From CAYQQK01 sp964420065 (lineage in GTDB: Bacteria > Bacillota > Dethiobacteria > DTU022): a stretch of 41,435 nucleotides of DNA. The stretch covers positions 1 to 41,435 of the forward strand of contig CAYQQK010000017.1 of NCBI GenBank assembly GCA_964420065.1, given 5' to 3'. The position numbers and the translations under genes are program-made. Every line of letters begins with the position of its first letter. Position 1 is the stretch's first letter. The notes under the pieces were generated by a model. That model saw only the letters and a list, made by a program, of their open reading frames with translations, searched no databases and was not told the origin of the DNA. This document shows positions 1-8,566 of the stretch, one piece after another.

Positions 1-987
1 GAGGCCCGCTTCGGCTACGATACCGAAAAAGAGCGCTGTTATTTCGCCGTGGGGATCGGCTTCTACCAGGTGCCGATCCATTTCGGGGTCGGCTCGCTGA
101 AGGATTTCACCGGGATCGTTGCTTACAACATGACCATCGAAAGGGACGAAAAGGGGCTCTTCCAGTTCCCGGGCAGCGCCTCCCAGATGAAGGGCTTTAT
201 CAAGGGTCTGCCGGTACACCGGGAGGAGGGGACCAACTTTGCCGCGGGACTCGGCGGCACGCTGACGGTGCTGGAGCTCTGCGAGATCCGGACCCTGTAT
301 TTCTGCTTCGAGAGCGGGCCCATCGTCACCGCCGGCGGCCGGCTCTGCCTGCCGCTGAACGTGGGGGCCATGGTCGGCCAGGGGAATAGCAGCCTCTACA
401 CCGAGATCGGCCAGGTCGATCTTCTCTACAGCCATCCGGAACGCTACTTCTCCTTCACCCTGGCCTTCCCCGAGAAGGAGCTGATCGCGGCAAAAGTAAG
501 CGGAGCCCTGAGCTTCGAGTATAGCCCCCACCTTTTCGGGGTTAACGTGGGCTATCCGGAGATGCTCCAGGGCAACATCGGCATTTTTGAGGTAGGCGCC
601 GGCGTGGGCTTTCGGGTGGACGACGAGGGGGATTCCCTGGTCGGGGCCCGGATGGAGCTGGGCCTGAAATCAGATGTGGACGTGCACATCGTCTATCTGA
701 GCGGCTCCCTCTACGCGGGGGCCGACGGGGTCTACCACTTCGATATCGATCAAATCGAGCTGGAGCTCTACCTGGTGGGGGGGATCAAGGGCGGGATCCG
801 GGTGGCGGGCAAACCGTACAACATCATCGCCTTCCACCTGGACGCCCGGGGCAATCTCACCTCCTCCGCCCCCTATACCTCCTGGGATCTGGGCTGCTCG
901 GCCCGGGTCTCCTACCATTTGAACCTGGTTTTGACCAAGGTCAGCGGCTCGGTCGACGCCAAATTCGACACCGAGATCGGCTGGTGA
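1..987 (+). CDS. Hypothetical beta-rich protein, 3' end only
   Basis: The reading frame is already open at base 1, so the start lies outside the window and the visible 328 codons are a C-terminal part. A GTG at 49 is in frame but is not a convincing start. The protein is rich in Gly, Val, Leu and Tyr, with alternating hydrophobic and polar residues suggesting extended beta structure. I see no membrane segment, sortase motif or catalytic motif, and I do not recognise the family. Spacing to the next gene is 163 bases and includes a large inverted repeat. A structural, repeat-containing or surface protein is possible but is inference only. Confidence 0.7.
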   Translation, partial: EARFGYDTEKERCYFAVGIGFYQVPIHFGVGSLKDFTGIVAYNMTIERDEKGLFQFPGSASQMKGFIKGLPVHREEGTNFAAGLGGTLTVLELCEIRTLYFCFESGPIVTAGGRLCLPLNVGAMVGQGNSSLYTEIGQVDLLYSHPERYFSFTLAFPEKELIAAKVSGALSFEYSPHLFGVNVGYPEMLQGNIGIFEVGAGVGFRVDDEGDSLVGARMELGLKSDVDVHIVYLSGSLYAGADGVYHFDIDQIELELYLVGGIKGGIRVAGKPYNIIAFHLDARGNLTSSAPYTSWDLGCSARVSYHLNLVLTKVSGSVDAKFDTEIGW

Positions 988-1016
988 GACGGAAAGCGGA
1001 TTGATTTAATCCAAAT

Positions 1017-1070
1017 GTGAGGGGCCCCGGGCCCCACCTCCCGCTGCAGGACCAACCCGGGGCGCCTCAC
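1017..1070. repeat. Long GC-rich inverted repeat after the first gene
   Basis: Two 15-base arms (1017-1031 and 1056-1070) pair with a single mismatch across a 24-base loop. It lies 30 bases after the stop at 987. There is no T-run after it on the plus strand and no A-run before it for a minus-strand terminator. It could terminate with help from Rho or protect the upstream mRNA's 3' end. A second, bulged stem (about 1081-1127) with complementary ends GGGGAA and TTCCCC follows just before the lipoprotein gene. Confidence 0.5.
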
Positions 1071-1150
1071 TAAAAAACCGAGGGGAAACCAAATAACACA
1101 GGCTGACGGTTCTCTTGTGTTCCCCAAAATATCGATGGAGGAAAACTCTT

Positions 1151-1645
1151 ATGAAAAAAATTCTTCTGTTGCTCATTGTGTTGGCGATGCTCTTCCTGGG
1201 AGCATGCAGTTCACCGGGAACAGATGTGGAGGGCGCCGGCGGGAAGAGTGAGACCGGTGAAGGAAAAATTGAAACACCGGACACCTCCGGCAAAAGTGTT
1301 CTCCCGGGAGAGGAGGTCCTCAATGCTGCCGGGGTGCACATCGTTTACCTGGGCCTGCTCGAAGAAGATCTCTATCCCGGACTGATGTTTGCGGTGGAGA
1401 ACCACGGGGACCACAGGGTAAACATTCAGACGGAGGATGTCTTGGTAAACGATGCGGTGGAGGGCTTTCCCAGCTTTCTGAATTTGGACCCGGGAGAGAA
1501 AAAAACCGACGACCACCGGCAAATCCTCCCGGAGGATCTGGATCTAGCGGCTTTAGAAAAAGTAACCTTGAGATTTATAATCTTTAAGGCCGAGCCCTGG
1601 GAGGAAATATACCGGAGCGAAATGATCTCGATCGAACAATTCTAA
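1151..1645 (+). CDS. Putative lipoprotein
   Basis: A 164-residue protein. ATG 1151 is chosen because GGAGG sits just upstream and a lipoprotein signal starts directly from it; an in-frame ATG at 1115 would add an implausible basic extension. The signal has KK near the N-terminus, a hydrophobic run and lipobox LGAC with lipidated Cys19, followed by a Ser/Gly/Glu-rich linker of about 35 residues. The remainder (about 60-164) looks like one beta-sandwich domain, with alternating hydrophobics and a VENHGD segment of the kind seen in extracellular Ig-like domains. Expected to be anchored outside the membrane. No enzyme motif; function unknown. Confidence 0.8.
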   Translation: MKKILLLLIVLAMLFLGACSSPGTDVEGAGGKSETGEGKIETPDTSGKSVLPGEEVLNAAGVHIVYLGLLEEDLYPGLMFAVENHGDHRVNIQTEDVLVNDAVEGFPSFLNLDPGEKKTDDHRQILPEDLDLAALEKVTLRFIIFKAEPWEEIYRSEMISIEQF

Positions 1646-1827
1646 CAACAACCGTGTTTACTATTATACTCTCACTACAACCGGCAATCTGAGCGGCGGG
1701 GATAACCGAAAAAAGAGCATGAAAGCGGGCCGGGGCCGGATCGCGGCCATGAGTTTGAAAGCGTTAACCGGGTAACGGCAACGGCGACAATTTCATAAGT
1801 TACCCTGAATGAAGGGAGCGGTGATCA

Positions 1828-2562
1828 ATGAAACCCGAGCCCCCTGAGAAAAGCAGGGCGGATCGGCTGGCTACTACGGTACAGCAGGTTGGTGTGGCCG
1901 GCGGTCTTTTCCGGCTTGTTAAAACTATTGGTTTAGCCATATTTTTGCTTGGGTTGGCTGTATTTCTCCTTTACATAGGGCTTCCATGGTATCTAGCGGC
2001 GGGCTTGATCGTTATCGCGGCCGGCATTGTTGTTTTCAATGTAATCGTTTTGAAAAGGACCGCCGCGGTGGATTTGCACGCTCCCTATGAACCTGATGCC
2101 GGAGAGGTGGAGCCAGAACCGGACGAGATTCTGGTGGAGAGCATCCCCGCCGTGATGCAGTACGGAAAGACCCGCAGCGTGGCGGTCCTGGGGACGGGAA
2201 AGGTCCTACTCCCGGAGAACGCCCTGCTCATTACCAACAAAGCGATCTGGGCGCTGACCGTACCCTTGGCCGGGGTGGATCAAGTTGTGGCAGACACGGA
2301 TATCGGCCAGTGGCAGTGGATGTCGGCCTACCGGGACATCATCAATGGGTTGCAAGAAATGACCTCCACCTTGCCCCTGCCAGAGCTACTGAAACAGGGC
2401 CGGGCCAAACGACTGATGGAGTGGAAGGAAATAAAAGACGCAAAAACCCTGCCCTTCACCCAGGCCATTTCCCTGACCAGGACCGACGGGAAAAAGTTCG
2501 GCTATGCCATCCGCTTGAAAGAAGATTATCTGAGGGCCAAAGAAATTTTTAAGATCCCCTGA
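1828..2562 (+). CDS. Two-TM membrane protein with a PH-like cytoplasmic domain
   Basis: A 244-residue protein starting at ATG 1828 with GAAGGGAG about 10 bases upstream. Residues about 30-75 form a hydrophobic hairpin of two transmembrane segments. The rest is soluble and acidic (EVEPEPDEI) and then alternates in a way reminiscent of bacterial PH-like domains (segments GKVLLPENALLITNKAIWAL and DGKKFGYAIRLKE). Many such proteins are paired with zinc-ribbon proteins, but none adjoins here. It ends 6 bases before the stop of the convergent AbrB-type pseudogene. Family assignment is a guess from pattern; function unknown. Confidence 0.75.
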   Translation: MKPEPPEKSRADRLATTVQQVGVAGGLFRLVKTIGLAIFLLGLAVFLLYIGLPWYLAAGLIVIAAGIVVFNVIVLKRTAAVDLHAPYEPDAGEVEPEPDEILVESIPAVMQYGKTRSVAVLGTGKVLLPENALLITNKAIWALTVPLAGVDQVVADTDIGQWQWMSAYRDIINGLQEMTSTLPLPELLKQGRAKRLMEWKEIKDAKTLPFTQAISLTRTDGKKFGYAIRLKEDYLRAKEIFKIP

Positions 2563-2568
2563 TATTTA

Positions 2569-2908
2569 TTAGTCCCCGGAGCCAAATATATCATCAAAAT
2601 TTGCTGCCTCCTTTTCTCCGGCAGCGATGGCGTCAGCCTCTTCAAGAAGATTCCCAACGGCTTTTTTGATATTTTCGCTTTGGGTCTCGAATTTTTTTAC
2701 CAATTCTTTGCCGGAGTACCCCCTGGGAAACCAAATCTTTTAAAATCTCGACAGAAAACTCTCTGTGTTCCTGGTAGAGGGGCTGAATAATGATTTTGTT
2801 ATCTTGAAGAGAGCACTCTACTTCATTGCCGAGTTTGAGTTGGTTATAAAACTGTAATGGTATCGTCATTTGGCGTTTTTTCGAGACATTTATTATTTTA
2901 CGATCCAT
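2569..2908 (-). pseudogene. AbrB/SpoVT-type antitoxin-like regulator, frameshifted
   Basis: From ATG 2908 the first half is a swapped-hairpin AbrB/MazE-type DNA-binding domain (MDRKIINVSKKRQMTIPLQF), followed by the linker EILKDLVSQG. The frame then runs into a basic, unnatural tail ending at 2642. Removing one C from the C5 run at 2719-2723 restores the expected family C-terminus (YSGKELVKKFETQ to NFDDIFGSGD) and ends at TAA 2569-2571, giving about 112 residues. So the gene carries a +1 homopolymer frameshift, or the assembly has an error there. A TTG at 2932 would add eight residues. No obvious ribosome binding site and no toxin gene next to it, so an orphan antitoxin or transition-state regulator. 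Confidence 0.7.
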
Positions 2909-3115
2909 AACAAGGAAGCCGGGAACATCCAATGGGCCTACAGGACTGATAGTGTCAAGCCACTGCAGGTTTGACGGGGTTTGTCTCTTTTACAGCAATA
3001 AAATATATCACCAAGAGGATTGCCGGTATGAGTATTTTCTGGTTATAGATAATTTAGACCTGTTGCTGGTAAGCCCTTTAAATATCTATACTAAATGTAG
3101 TGGCTCTTGGTAATT

Positions 3116-4531
3116 CTACTGCGGAAAGGCGATTTGAAAAGAAGTACCGGCGTTTTTACTCTTGACAGAAATAGTACCGTGATGCCGCTTCACTATTTCT
3201 GCGGCAATGGCAAGACCCAAACCTGTTCCGCTCTTGTTTTCTGTTGTATTGCTTTTTTGGAAACGATCAAAAATATAGGGAATGTCTTCGGCAGCAATGC
3301 CGCTTCCGTGGTCGGCAACTGTCATCAGGCAACCATTCTCACAAATGAGGGATACTTCAATGTGCCCTTGCTCATAGGAAAACTTGACAGCATTATCCAA
3401 AAGTATGATAAGCAATTGACGGATGCGGTCATAATCACCCCTCATCACACATTCCGTATCGGGCAGAGTGGCTACGATGGCAATCTGCTTGCTTTCTGCT
3501 GTACGTCTGATGGCGCGAACGGCATCCTTTACCACATCGCAAAGATTTACCTCCTCCATGTTCAAATAAAAGCCAACATCCTGTAGTCGTGATAGCTCTA
3601 ATAAATCATTGACTAAACGCTCTAAATGCCTGCTTTCGGACAGCATTTGATGATAGTATTCTAGAACTTCTTCTGGGTTGTTTACCGCGCCATCCTGTAA
3701 TAACTCAAGGGAACCCCGAAGCACTGCCACCGGAGTGCGCAGCTCGTGGGATATGTTGGCCACAAAGCTCTCACGCATCTTGTTTAAATTTTGCCTTTCT
3801 GTTTCCGCCGCTTTTAGTCGCTGAGAAAGGTTATCCAACACACCGGCAAGCTGACCGATTTCATCTTGAGAAACAACATTGGTTTGCACCTCATAATCGC
3901 CTTGCGCCAACGATAATGCGACATTCTTCATCTGTGAAAGCGGTCTTGTAAGCCGATAGGAAAGAACAGCCGCCACGATACCTGCCACCAAAAGAGCCAC
4001 GGCGGAACTCACACACACGGTAGTCAGGCCCTGTATAACGGCAGTGGTAATTCCACTAACAGGAGAGTGCAGCAAAACCGCACCAACAACCCTATCGCCA
4101 AGCCATATAGGCGCCCCTACCGTCAAGGAACTTACGCCTAATAAGCCTGAAAACTCCTCGCCGTAAGTTATTTCACCGGAAAAAACCTCCAAGACAATTT
4201 GCTCAGCATTTTCGGGTAGCTCTGTATAGTTCATCATGTGCTTATCCTGTCTGCGGGAGAAGATATTAAGGTTTTCATCAACAATCCATACTTCCGCCAT
4301 GGCAAGCTCGTCTAAAAATCGTATATATGCACCATATCCACCCATTGTATCTCGCTGAAAAGATGAAAGCGTATCGGCAATGGAAACAGCCTTTTGCTCC
4401 ATTGCACTGCGGTTGAGTTCGATGGTATGATTGCGAAGCAGCGTGATAAAAACACTACCTAATACAATAGAAAACAATAGCATAACGGCCCCGAATGTGG
4501 CGATCAGCTTAATAAAAACTCTACTCTTCAT
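3116..4531 (-). CDS. Two-component sensor histidine kinase
   Basis: A 471-residue membrane kinase. ATG 4531 is preferred because GAGGTG lies 4 bases upstream; it overlaps the end of the response regulator gene by 11 bases, a translational coupling signature. Order: TM1 about 8-31, extracytoplasmic sensor about 32-165 of unknown ligand, TM2 about 168-192, HAMP about 193-245, HisKA with phospho-acceptor His262 in SHELRTP, then HATPase_c with an N-box, DHGSGI (G1) and GTGLGLAI (G2). Length and order are standard for the OmpR/EnvZ-type class. It would phosphorylate the adjacent response regulator. The divergent DUF2680 gene is a likely target of the pair (inference). Confidence 0.95.
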   Translation of the reverse strand: MKSRVFIKLIATFGAVMLLFSIVLGSVFITLLRNHTIELNRSAMEQKAVSIADTLSSFQRDTMGGYGAYIRFLDELAMAEVWIVDENLNIFSRRQDKHMMNYTELPENAEQIVLEVFSGEITYGEEFSGLLGVSSLTVGAPIWLGDRVVGAVLLHSPVSGITTAVIQGLTTVCVSSAVALLVAGIVAAVLSYRLTRPLSQMKNVALSLAQGDYEVQTNVVSQDEIGQLAGVLDNLSQRLKAAETERQNLNKMRESFVANISHELRTPVAVLRGSLELLQDGAVNNPEEVLEYYHQMLSESRHLERLVNDLLELSRLQDVGFYLNMEEVNLCDVVKDAVRAIRRTAESKQIAIVATLPDTECVMRGDYDRIRQLLIILLDNAVKFSYEQGHIEVSLICENGCLMTVADHGSGIAAEDIPYIFDRFQKSNTTENKSGTGLGLAIAAEIVKRHHGTISVKSKNAGTSFQIAFPQ

Positions 4532-5213
4532 GGAACACCTCGAATTTATATCCCACATTGCGTATGGTGCGGATCCCCCAGGATGGGTGCGAAACAGCAT
4601 CGAGCTTTGCCCGTAGACGTTTCATGTGAGAGTCAACAGTGCGAGGATCCCCGTAATAGTCATAGCCCCACAGCAAATCAAGAAGCATTTCACGAGAATA
4701 GGCGCGATTTTTCCCCTTAGCCAGTGTCCACAGCATATCTACCTCCCGTTTAGTGAGCGTAATAGGGGTAGCGTCCACTGTAACGCTGTAGTCGAGAAGG
4801 TTAATCTTAAGATTCTCAATCGAAAGCACCTGTTCATTTGCATTTTCACTTTTTCCAATACGGCGCATGACCGCCTTTATTCGCGCCATCACTTCACCTG
4901 GAGAAAAGGGCTTAACAATATAATCGTCTGCACCGATTTCAAGACCCATAATCTTCTCAAAATCCTCGCCCCTTGCGGTGATCATAATAATCGGCACATC
5001 CGACCCCTTTCGGATTTCCCTACAAACCTGAAAGCCGTCCAGTTTTGGCATCATAACATCCAGCAAAATAATTTGTGGATTGTGGGCGCGGAAGACAGCC
5101 AAAGCCGCCTGCCCATCCTCGGCAAGCAAGGTGTTGTAACCTTCCTTTTGCGCTGCAGTTTTTAAGATATTTAAAAGTTGCGGATTATCGTCCGCAATCA
5201 GAACAGTAGTCAT
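4521..5213 (-). CDS. OmpR-family response regulator
   Basis: A 230-residue transcription factor starting at ATG 5213 with AAAGGAGGAG immediately upstream. The receiver domain (1-115) has the acidic pair Asp8/Asp9, phospho-acceptor Asp52 in LLDVMMP, the switch Thr in MITARGE and the conserved Lys in VKPFSP. The C-terminal winged helix (about 130-228) has the typical LTKREVDMLWTLA and SHMKRLRAKLD segments. It is the first gene of the pair and is divergent, across a 171-base gap, from a secreted protein gene. It likely regulates its own promoter and perhaps that gene. Confidence 0.95.
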   Translation of the reverse strand: MTTVLIADDNPQLLNILKTAAQKEGYNTLLAEDGQAALAVFRAHNPQIILLDVMMPKLDGFQVCREIRKGSDVPIIMITARGEDFEKIMGLEIGADDYIVKPFSPGEVMARIKAVMRRIGKSENANEQVLSIENLKINLLDYSVTVDATPITLTKREVDMLWTLAKGKNRAYSREMLLDLLWGYDYYGDPRTVDSHMKRLRAKLDAVSHPSWGIRTIRNVGYKFEVFHEE

Positions 5214-5304
5214 GGCAACTCCTCCTTTAACCCTATTATAAAATATAACAGAACAATAATGCAGACAAATGGCAGATGAATCTTTACCCGTCTATGCCAC
5301 ACAG

Positions 5305-5332
5305 TTGCCATATAAGCTTGGTAGGATATAGC
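5305..5332 (+). promoter_or_regulatory. Candidate promoter for the DUF2680 gene
   Basis: TTGCCA at 5305-5310 and TATAGC at 5327-5332 are separated by 16 bases and lie 52 bases before the DUF2680 start codon. The match to a vegetative promoter is moderate. No clear direct-repeat site for the response regulator was identified. Confidence 0.35.
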
Positions 5333-5384
5333 TGTACTCAAATGGGGTACTTTAAAAAATGAAATGATGAAAGGAGTTTTTATC

Positions 5385-5885
5385 ATGAATCACACAAAAA
5401 GAATATTCACAGGATGTATTGTCGTTCTGGCTCTTGTAGCTGCTTCTGCTTCTGCTACCGTTTTTGCGGCATCCGCCTACACCACACGAGCTGAAGCTGT
5501 TGCAGGGATTACCGGCAGAACAATCGACAGTGTAATTGCTGAAAGAAAGGAGAGCGGTAAAACCTACGGCTCCATGGCCGCAGATGCAGGCAAGCTGGAT
5601 GAATTCAAAACTGAAATGCTTGAGATGAAAAAAGATAATTTGGCTGCACAGGTGGAAGCCGGAACGATCACACAGGAAAAAGCCGATGCCATACTGAAGG
5701 CAATCGACGAAAACCGAGCGGTATGTGACGGAACAGGCTCTTCTAAAATCGGTCAAGGCTCCGGTGCAAAATTCGGCTCTAACGGTACAGGTCAGGGGCT
5801 TGGCGGTGCAAACAGAGGTGCGGGGATGGGACGCAGCCAAGGCGGTGGTCGCCATATGAATAATGGTGCGTGCGCCGACCAATAA
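5385..5885 (+). CDS. DUF2680-type secreted protein with Gly-rich tail
   Basis: A 166-residue exported protein. ATG 5385 is chosen for AAAGGAG just upstream and a clean signal peptide (basic N-terminus, hydrophobic core, probable cleavage near residue 30); ATG 5364 would place the ribosome site inside the gene. Residues about 35-105 match the DUF2680 pattern: AVAGITGRTIDSVIAERKES, then a helix pair ending ITQEKADAIL. The last about 55 residues are Gly/Ser/Asn/Arg-rich and end with HMNNGACADQ. Such proteins are often found beside two-component systems in Clostridia; the biochemical role is unknown. A terminator follows at 5983. Confidence 0.85.
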   Translation: MNHTKRIFTGCIVVLALVAASASATVFAASAYTTRAEAVAGITGRTIDSVIAERKESGKTYGSMAADAGKLDEFKTEMLEMKKDNLAAQVEAGTITQEKADAILKAIDENRAVCDGTGSSKIGQGSGAKFGSNGTGQGLGGANRGAGMGRSQGGGRHMNNGACADQ

Positions 5886-5982
5886 GAGCTTAATGATGTG
5901 GAATGATAAGAAGTGGCGCTAAAGAAGCTTTTTCCAAGGAATTGAAGAAAAGAAAGTAATATTTTTGAAGGTTAGCAAAACC

Positions 5983-6021
5983 AAGGCCGCATTGGAGAAA
6001 AAATCTCTGATGTGGCCTTTT
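5983..6021 (+). terminator. Hairpin terminator after the DUF2680 gene
   Basis: AAGGCCGCAT pairs with ATGTGGCCTT (one wobble), and inside it GAGA pairs with TCTC around an A-rich loop; the stem is followed by TTTTG. The T-run is short but the stem is long. The rest of the 5886-6219 gap shows no convincing gene: a weak plus-strand frame from about 6084 has no ribosome site and runs into the next gene. Confidence 0.6.
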
Positions 6022-6219
6022 GATTAACTTCAACATCCGCCATATGATCCAATATCTGTTCGGGCTGGGTTGTTTTGGTTTTAATGGAGGTAGCAGTTGG
6101 AGCCGCACAAGCATTTTTATTTTGGCTATACAATTTGCTCGGGTTCATAAGGCGCCGGGAAGGGATTGGGCCGGGACACCTTGAATTGCAGCTATTAGTT
6201 CAGCTTAGAAGGGGACGTT

Positions 6220-7032
6220 TTGAAGAGAGAGATTACAATTTGTTACTTTTCTCCCACGGGCGGCTGCCGGAAAGCGGCAAAATCGATTGATAAGGAATTG
6301 GTCAATGATCGGATTACGGTTATCGATTTGACACTTCCTGCGTCGCGAAAACACTTTCCAGCCCTGCTAAATTGTGACTGCTTGATCACCGTTCTGCCCG
6401 TCTATAACCAGGATCTGCCTGATTCTGTAATGGATTTTCTAACCGACCTCCGGGGGAAGGGTACGCCGGCGATCATCGTCTCCCTGTACGGTAATGTGCA
6501 TCCTGGGCGGGCTCTCTTCCATACAGCTCAAGTTTTGGTTGATAACGGGTTTAAAATTTTGGGGGCCGCGAGCTGCCCCGCCGCCCATTCCTATAACAAT
6601 AGGAGTTTGTCGCTGGCTCCCGGCCGGCCCGGTGAAGGAGTTCTTCGACAGATAACCGATTTTATCAGGGATCTATTAAAGGAATTGGATACCGGCAGCC
6701 CTGCTTTTCTTAACCCCCGGACTCTGCCCTCTTCTAAAAACTTTTTGGCTTACCTGCCCCAAAAATTAATAGCAACCTTCACTGTAAAAAAACCTGACCG
6801 GGTTAAGAAACATTGTAGCGGCTGCCTCCAATGTCTGAACGCCTGTCCGGTGGCCGCTATTGATGGTTCCTTGGAAATAGATCACAAAAGGTGCATTCGC
6901 TGCTCCGCCTGTGTAAAAGCCTGTCGGCAGGCGGCCCGCCGCATTATCTTTACCTCCCCTATCACTTATCTTTATCTCTCCCGCTGGGGGCGTAGGGAAC
7001 GGGATATATGTTTTTTTAAGGCAGCTCCTTGA
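6220..7032 (+). CDS. EFR1-type flavodoxin/4Fe-4S ferredoxin protein
   Basis: A 270-residue protein from TTG 6220, supported by AGAAGGGGA 4-10 bases upstream. The N-terminal about 150 residues form a flavodoxin-like domain whose phosphate loop reads FSPTGGCRKAA, with LPVYNQDLPD and a conserved SLYGN segment. Two 4Fe-4S motifs follow: CSGCLQCLNACP at about 198-209 and CIRCSACVKACR at about 224-235 (second-cluster Pro replaced by Arg). This matches EFR1-family proteins, expected to move electrons between FMN and ferredoxin-like partners in anaerobes. The last about 35 residues after the second cluster are atypical. Its 3' end overlaps the convergent PP-loop gene by 17 bases. Confidence 0.9.
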   Translation: MKREITICYFSPTGGCRKAAKSIDKELVNDRITVIDLTLPASRKHFPALLNCDCLITVLPVYNQDLPDSVMDFLTDLRGKGTPAIIVSLYGNVHPGRALFHTAQVLVDNGFKILGAASCPAAHSYNNRSLSLAPGRPGEGVLRQITDFIRDLLKELDTGSPAFLNPRTLPSSKNFLAYLPQKLIATFTVKKPDRVKKHCSGCLQCLNACPVAAIDGSLEIDHKRCIRCSACVKACRQAARRIIFTSPITYLYLSRWGRRERDICFFKAAP

Positions 7033-8419
7033 GCATTATTGCTGTTTCCGCGGGCGGGGTGAGACTGAAGCCCGAATGGGTATAAAGTTCCGCCAAGGCA
7101 TCTTCCCTGGAAATATTCCCGGCCCTTACCGCCAGGGATAACTCCAGGGCTGAAAAGGGAATGATATTGCTCTCCATTTTCCTGAATGCGGTCAGTTGGG
7201 AGTAATCTTTGCAGCGTTCGATCTTGCAGCTGGTATGAAGTGACTTCCGGTTTGAATCAGCCCCGGCCCAACCTATTTCTTTCTGCAATAGACTTTTAAC
7301 CGTGTTCCAATTGTAAAGACCCTCCGCGGCGATTTCATTAAAATCTAGATGAACCAGGGCCGGAAATCTTCCCCCGCGGCGGGTGCGCTTTAAATTTATT
7401 TTTAAGGGCTCCAGCAGCTCCGGTGTCTCTTTCAAGGCTGTGCAAATATTGTTGATCAGGGTGTTCCGGAGGCCCAAAAGGCGTTTAAGGGGGTGATCGC
7501 TATAGGCTAGCTGGGTCAGGGTGGCCAGCAGATGAAGTTGTCCGGGGTAGAGGGGTCTGGAAAAGGCAAGTATTCTTCCGATATTGACCAACCGGTGCAG
7601 CAACTTGCTGTCGGCAAATTTAAAGATAAAAAAGGGGGCCATGCCGTTAAAAAGCAGATTTTTCATCTGGACCGGTTCATTGCCTAAAACCAGATAGGGG
7701 ACCTTTTCATCGACCAGCAAGGGGAAAAACAGCACATAGGCGAGAGAGGGGCAGGCACAGGTATTACCCTGTAGCGCATAAAGCCTACCGTAGAAAGAAG
7801 CAAGCCGGGAGGGTTCTATTCTTTCCCCAATAAAGGTCACCCCCGGTAGCGCCTTTTTGGCATTCTCCATACTCCTGAGGGCACCCTCCGACATGAACGG
7901 GATCATCCAGGTCAGGGCCAAGACCCGTAGTTTTAACTTTACCGCCAGATGGTAAAGAAGGAAGGAAGAATCCTTGCCGCCGGTGTAAAATATCGCCGCG
8001 TCAAAACGAGAGTGACGCGATTTGGGAATATTTTTCATGCAGGGCAAAATGCTCTTATACTGCTGAAAGTGTGGCTCATTGCTACATAGTGGGCAGAGGC
8101 CATCATCATCGAACTCGATACCCGGTATCATAAAATCATTGGCCACGCATTTTTTGCAGAATCGAGCTTCGGCAAGAGATTTTGGCAAGTCGATCTGCGA
8201 GGCGGCATCAAGAACTACTCCCTGGGAAATTAACTTGCGTACGGTTCCGGTGGTTTGCGCGGCACTCAGTGAATGTGCTCCGTCGAAAGATTTAATTATA
8301 TGGAGGCTCTTTTTTGAAAGCCGGATCCGGTTTTTTAGCGTATAGGGCCTCCGGCGTAGTCCAAAATAGAGGAGGTCTCTCCCTTGAATTTTCCAGCGTC
8401 TATTTAAAACCGGGATCAT
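7016..8419 (-). CDS. PP-loop ATPase (N-acetyl sugar amidotransferase-like) with RRE-like N-terminus
   Basis: A 467-residue protein. Residues about 25-72 resemble a PqqD-like winged helix (RLSKKSLHIIKSFDGAHSLS, then VRKLISQGVVLDA). A zinc knuckle follows (Cys88, Cys91, Cys109, Cys112), spaced as in N-acetyl sugar amidotransferases (WbpG type). The ATP pyrophosphatase loop is YTGGKDSSFLLYHL (146-152 core), so it should adenylate a carbonyl or carboxylate oxygen. The C-terminus has an ISREDALAEL segment also like that family. Usual WbpG-type enzymes lack the N-terminal domain. A start at ATG 8419 has only a weak GGGGAACGG ribosome site. Substrate unknown: sugar, peptide or cofactor. Confidence 0.75.
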   Translation of the reverse strand: MIPVLNRRWKIQGRDLLYFGLRRRPYTLKNRIRLSKKSLHIIKSFDGAHSLSAAQTTGTVRKLISQGVVLDAASQIDLPKSLAEARFCKKCVANDFMIPGIEFDDDGLCPLCSNEPHFQQYKSILPCMKNIPKSRHSRFDAAIFYTGGKDSSFLLYHLAVKLKLRVLALTWMIPFMSEGALRSMENAKKALPGVTFIGERIEPSRLASFYGRLYALQGNTCACPSLAYVLFFPLLVDEKVPYLVLGNEPVQMKNLLFNGMAPFFIFKFADSKLLHRLVNIGRILAFSRPLYPGQLHLLATLTQLAYSDHPLKRLLGLRNTLINNICTALKETPELLEPLKINLKRTRRGGRFPALVHLDFNEIAAEGLYNWNTVKSLLQKEIGWAGADSNRKSLHTSCKIERCKDYSQLTAFRKMESNIIPFSALELSLAVRAGNISREDALAELYTHSGFSLTPPAETAIMLKELP

Positions 8420-8566
8420 GACCGTTCCCCACTAGCTTTTATTTGGAACCCGTTAAAATTCGGACCCGTATTCTCCCACTATTTCTGGATTGCCCTTTAT
8501 CCTTCTCCCAGCCCGGGCACATTCCCCCTTTATCCATGGATGATAAAGCGGAAAACCGATCAGCCC

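Noticed and set aside
2933..3115. Possible insertion-sequence remnant between the AbrB-type gene and the kinase gene
   Set aside because: A suggestive stretch near 2950-2980 lacks a partner inverted repeat or any coding remnant.
4626..5165. 179-codon plus-strand frame opposite the response regulator
   Set aside because: Antisense shadow of a well-supported OmpR-family gene; no ribosome site or domain pattern.
6075..6290. 71-codon plus-strand frame before the EFR1 gene
   Set aside because: No ribosome site, overlaps the real gene's start in another frame, and no recognisable domain.
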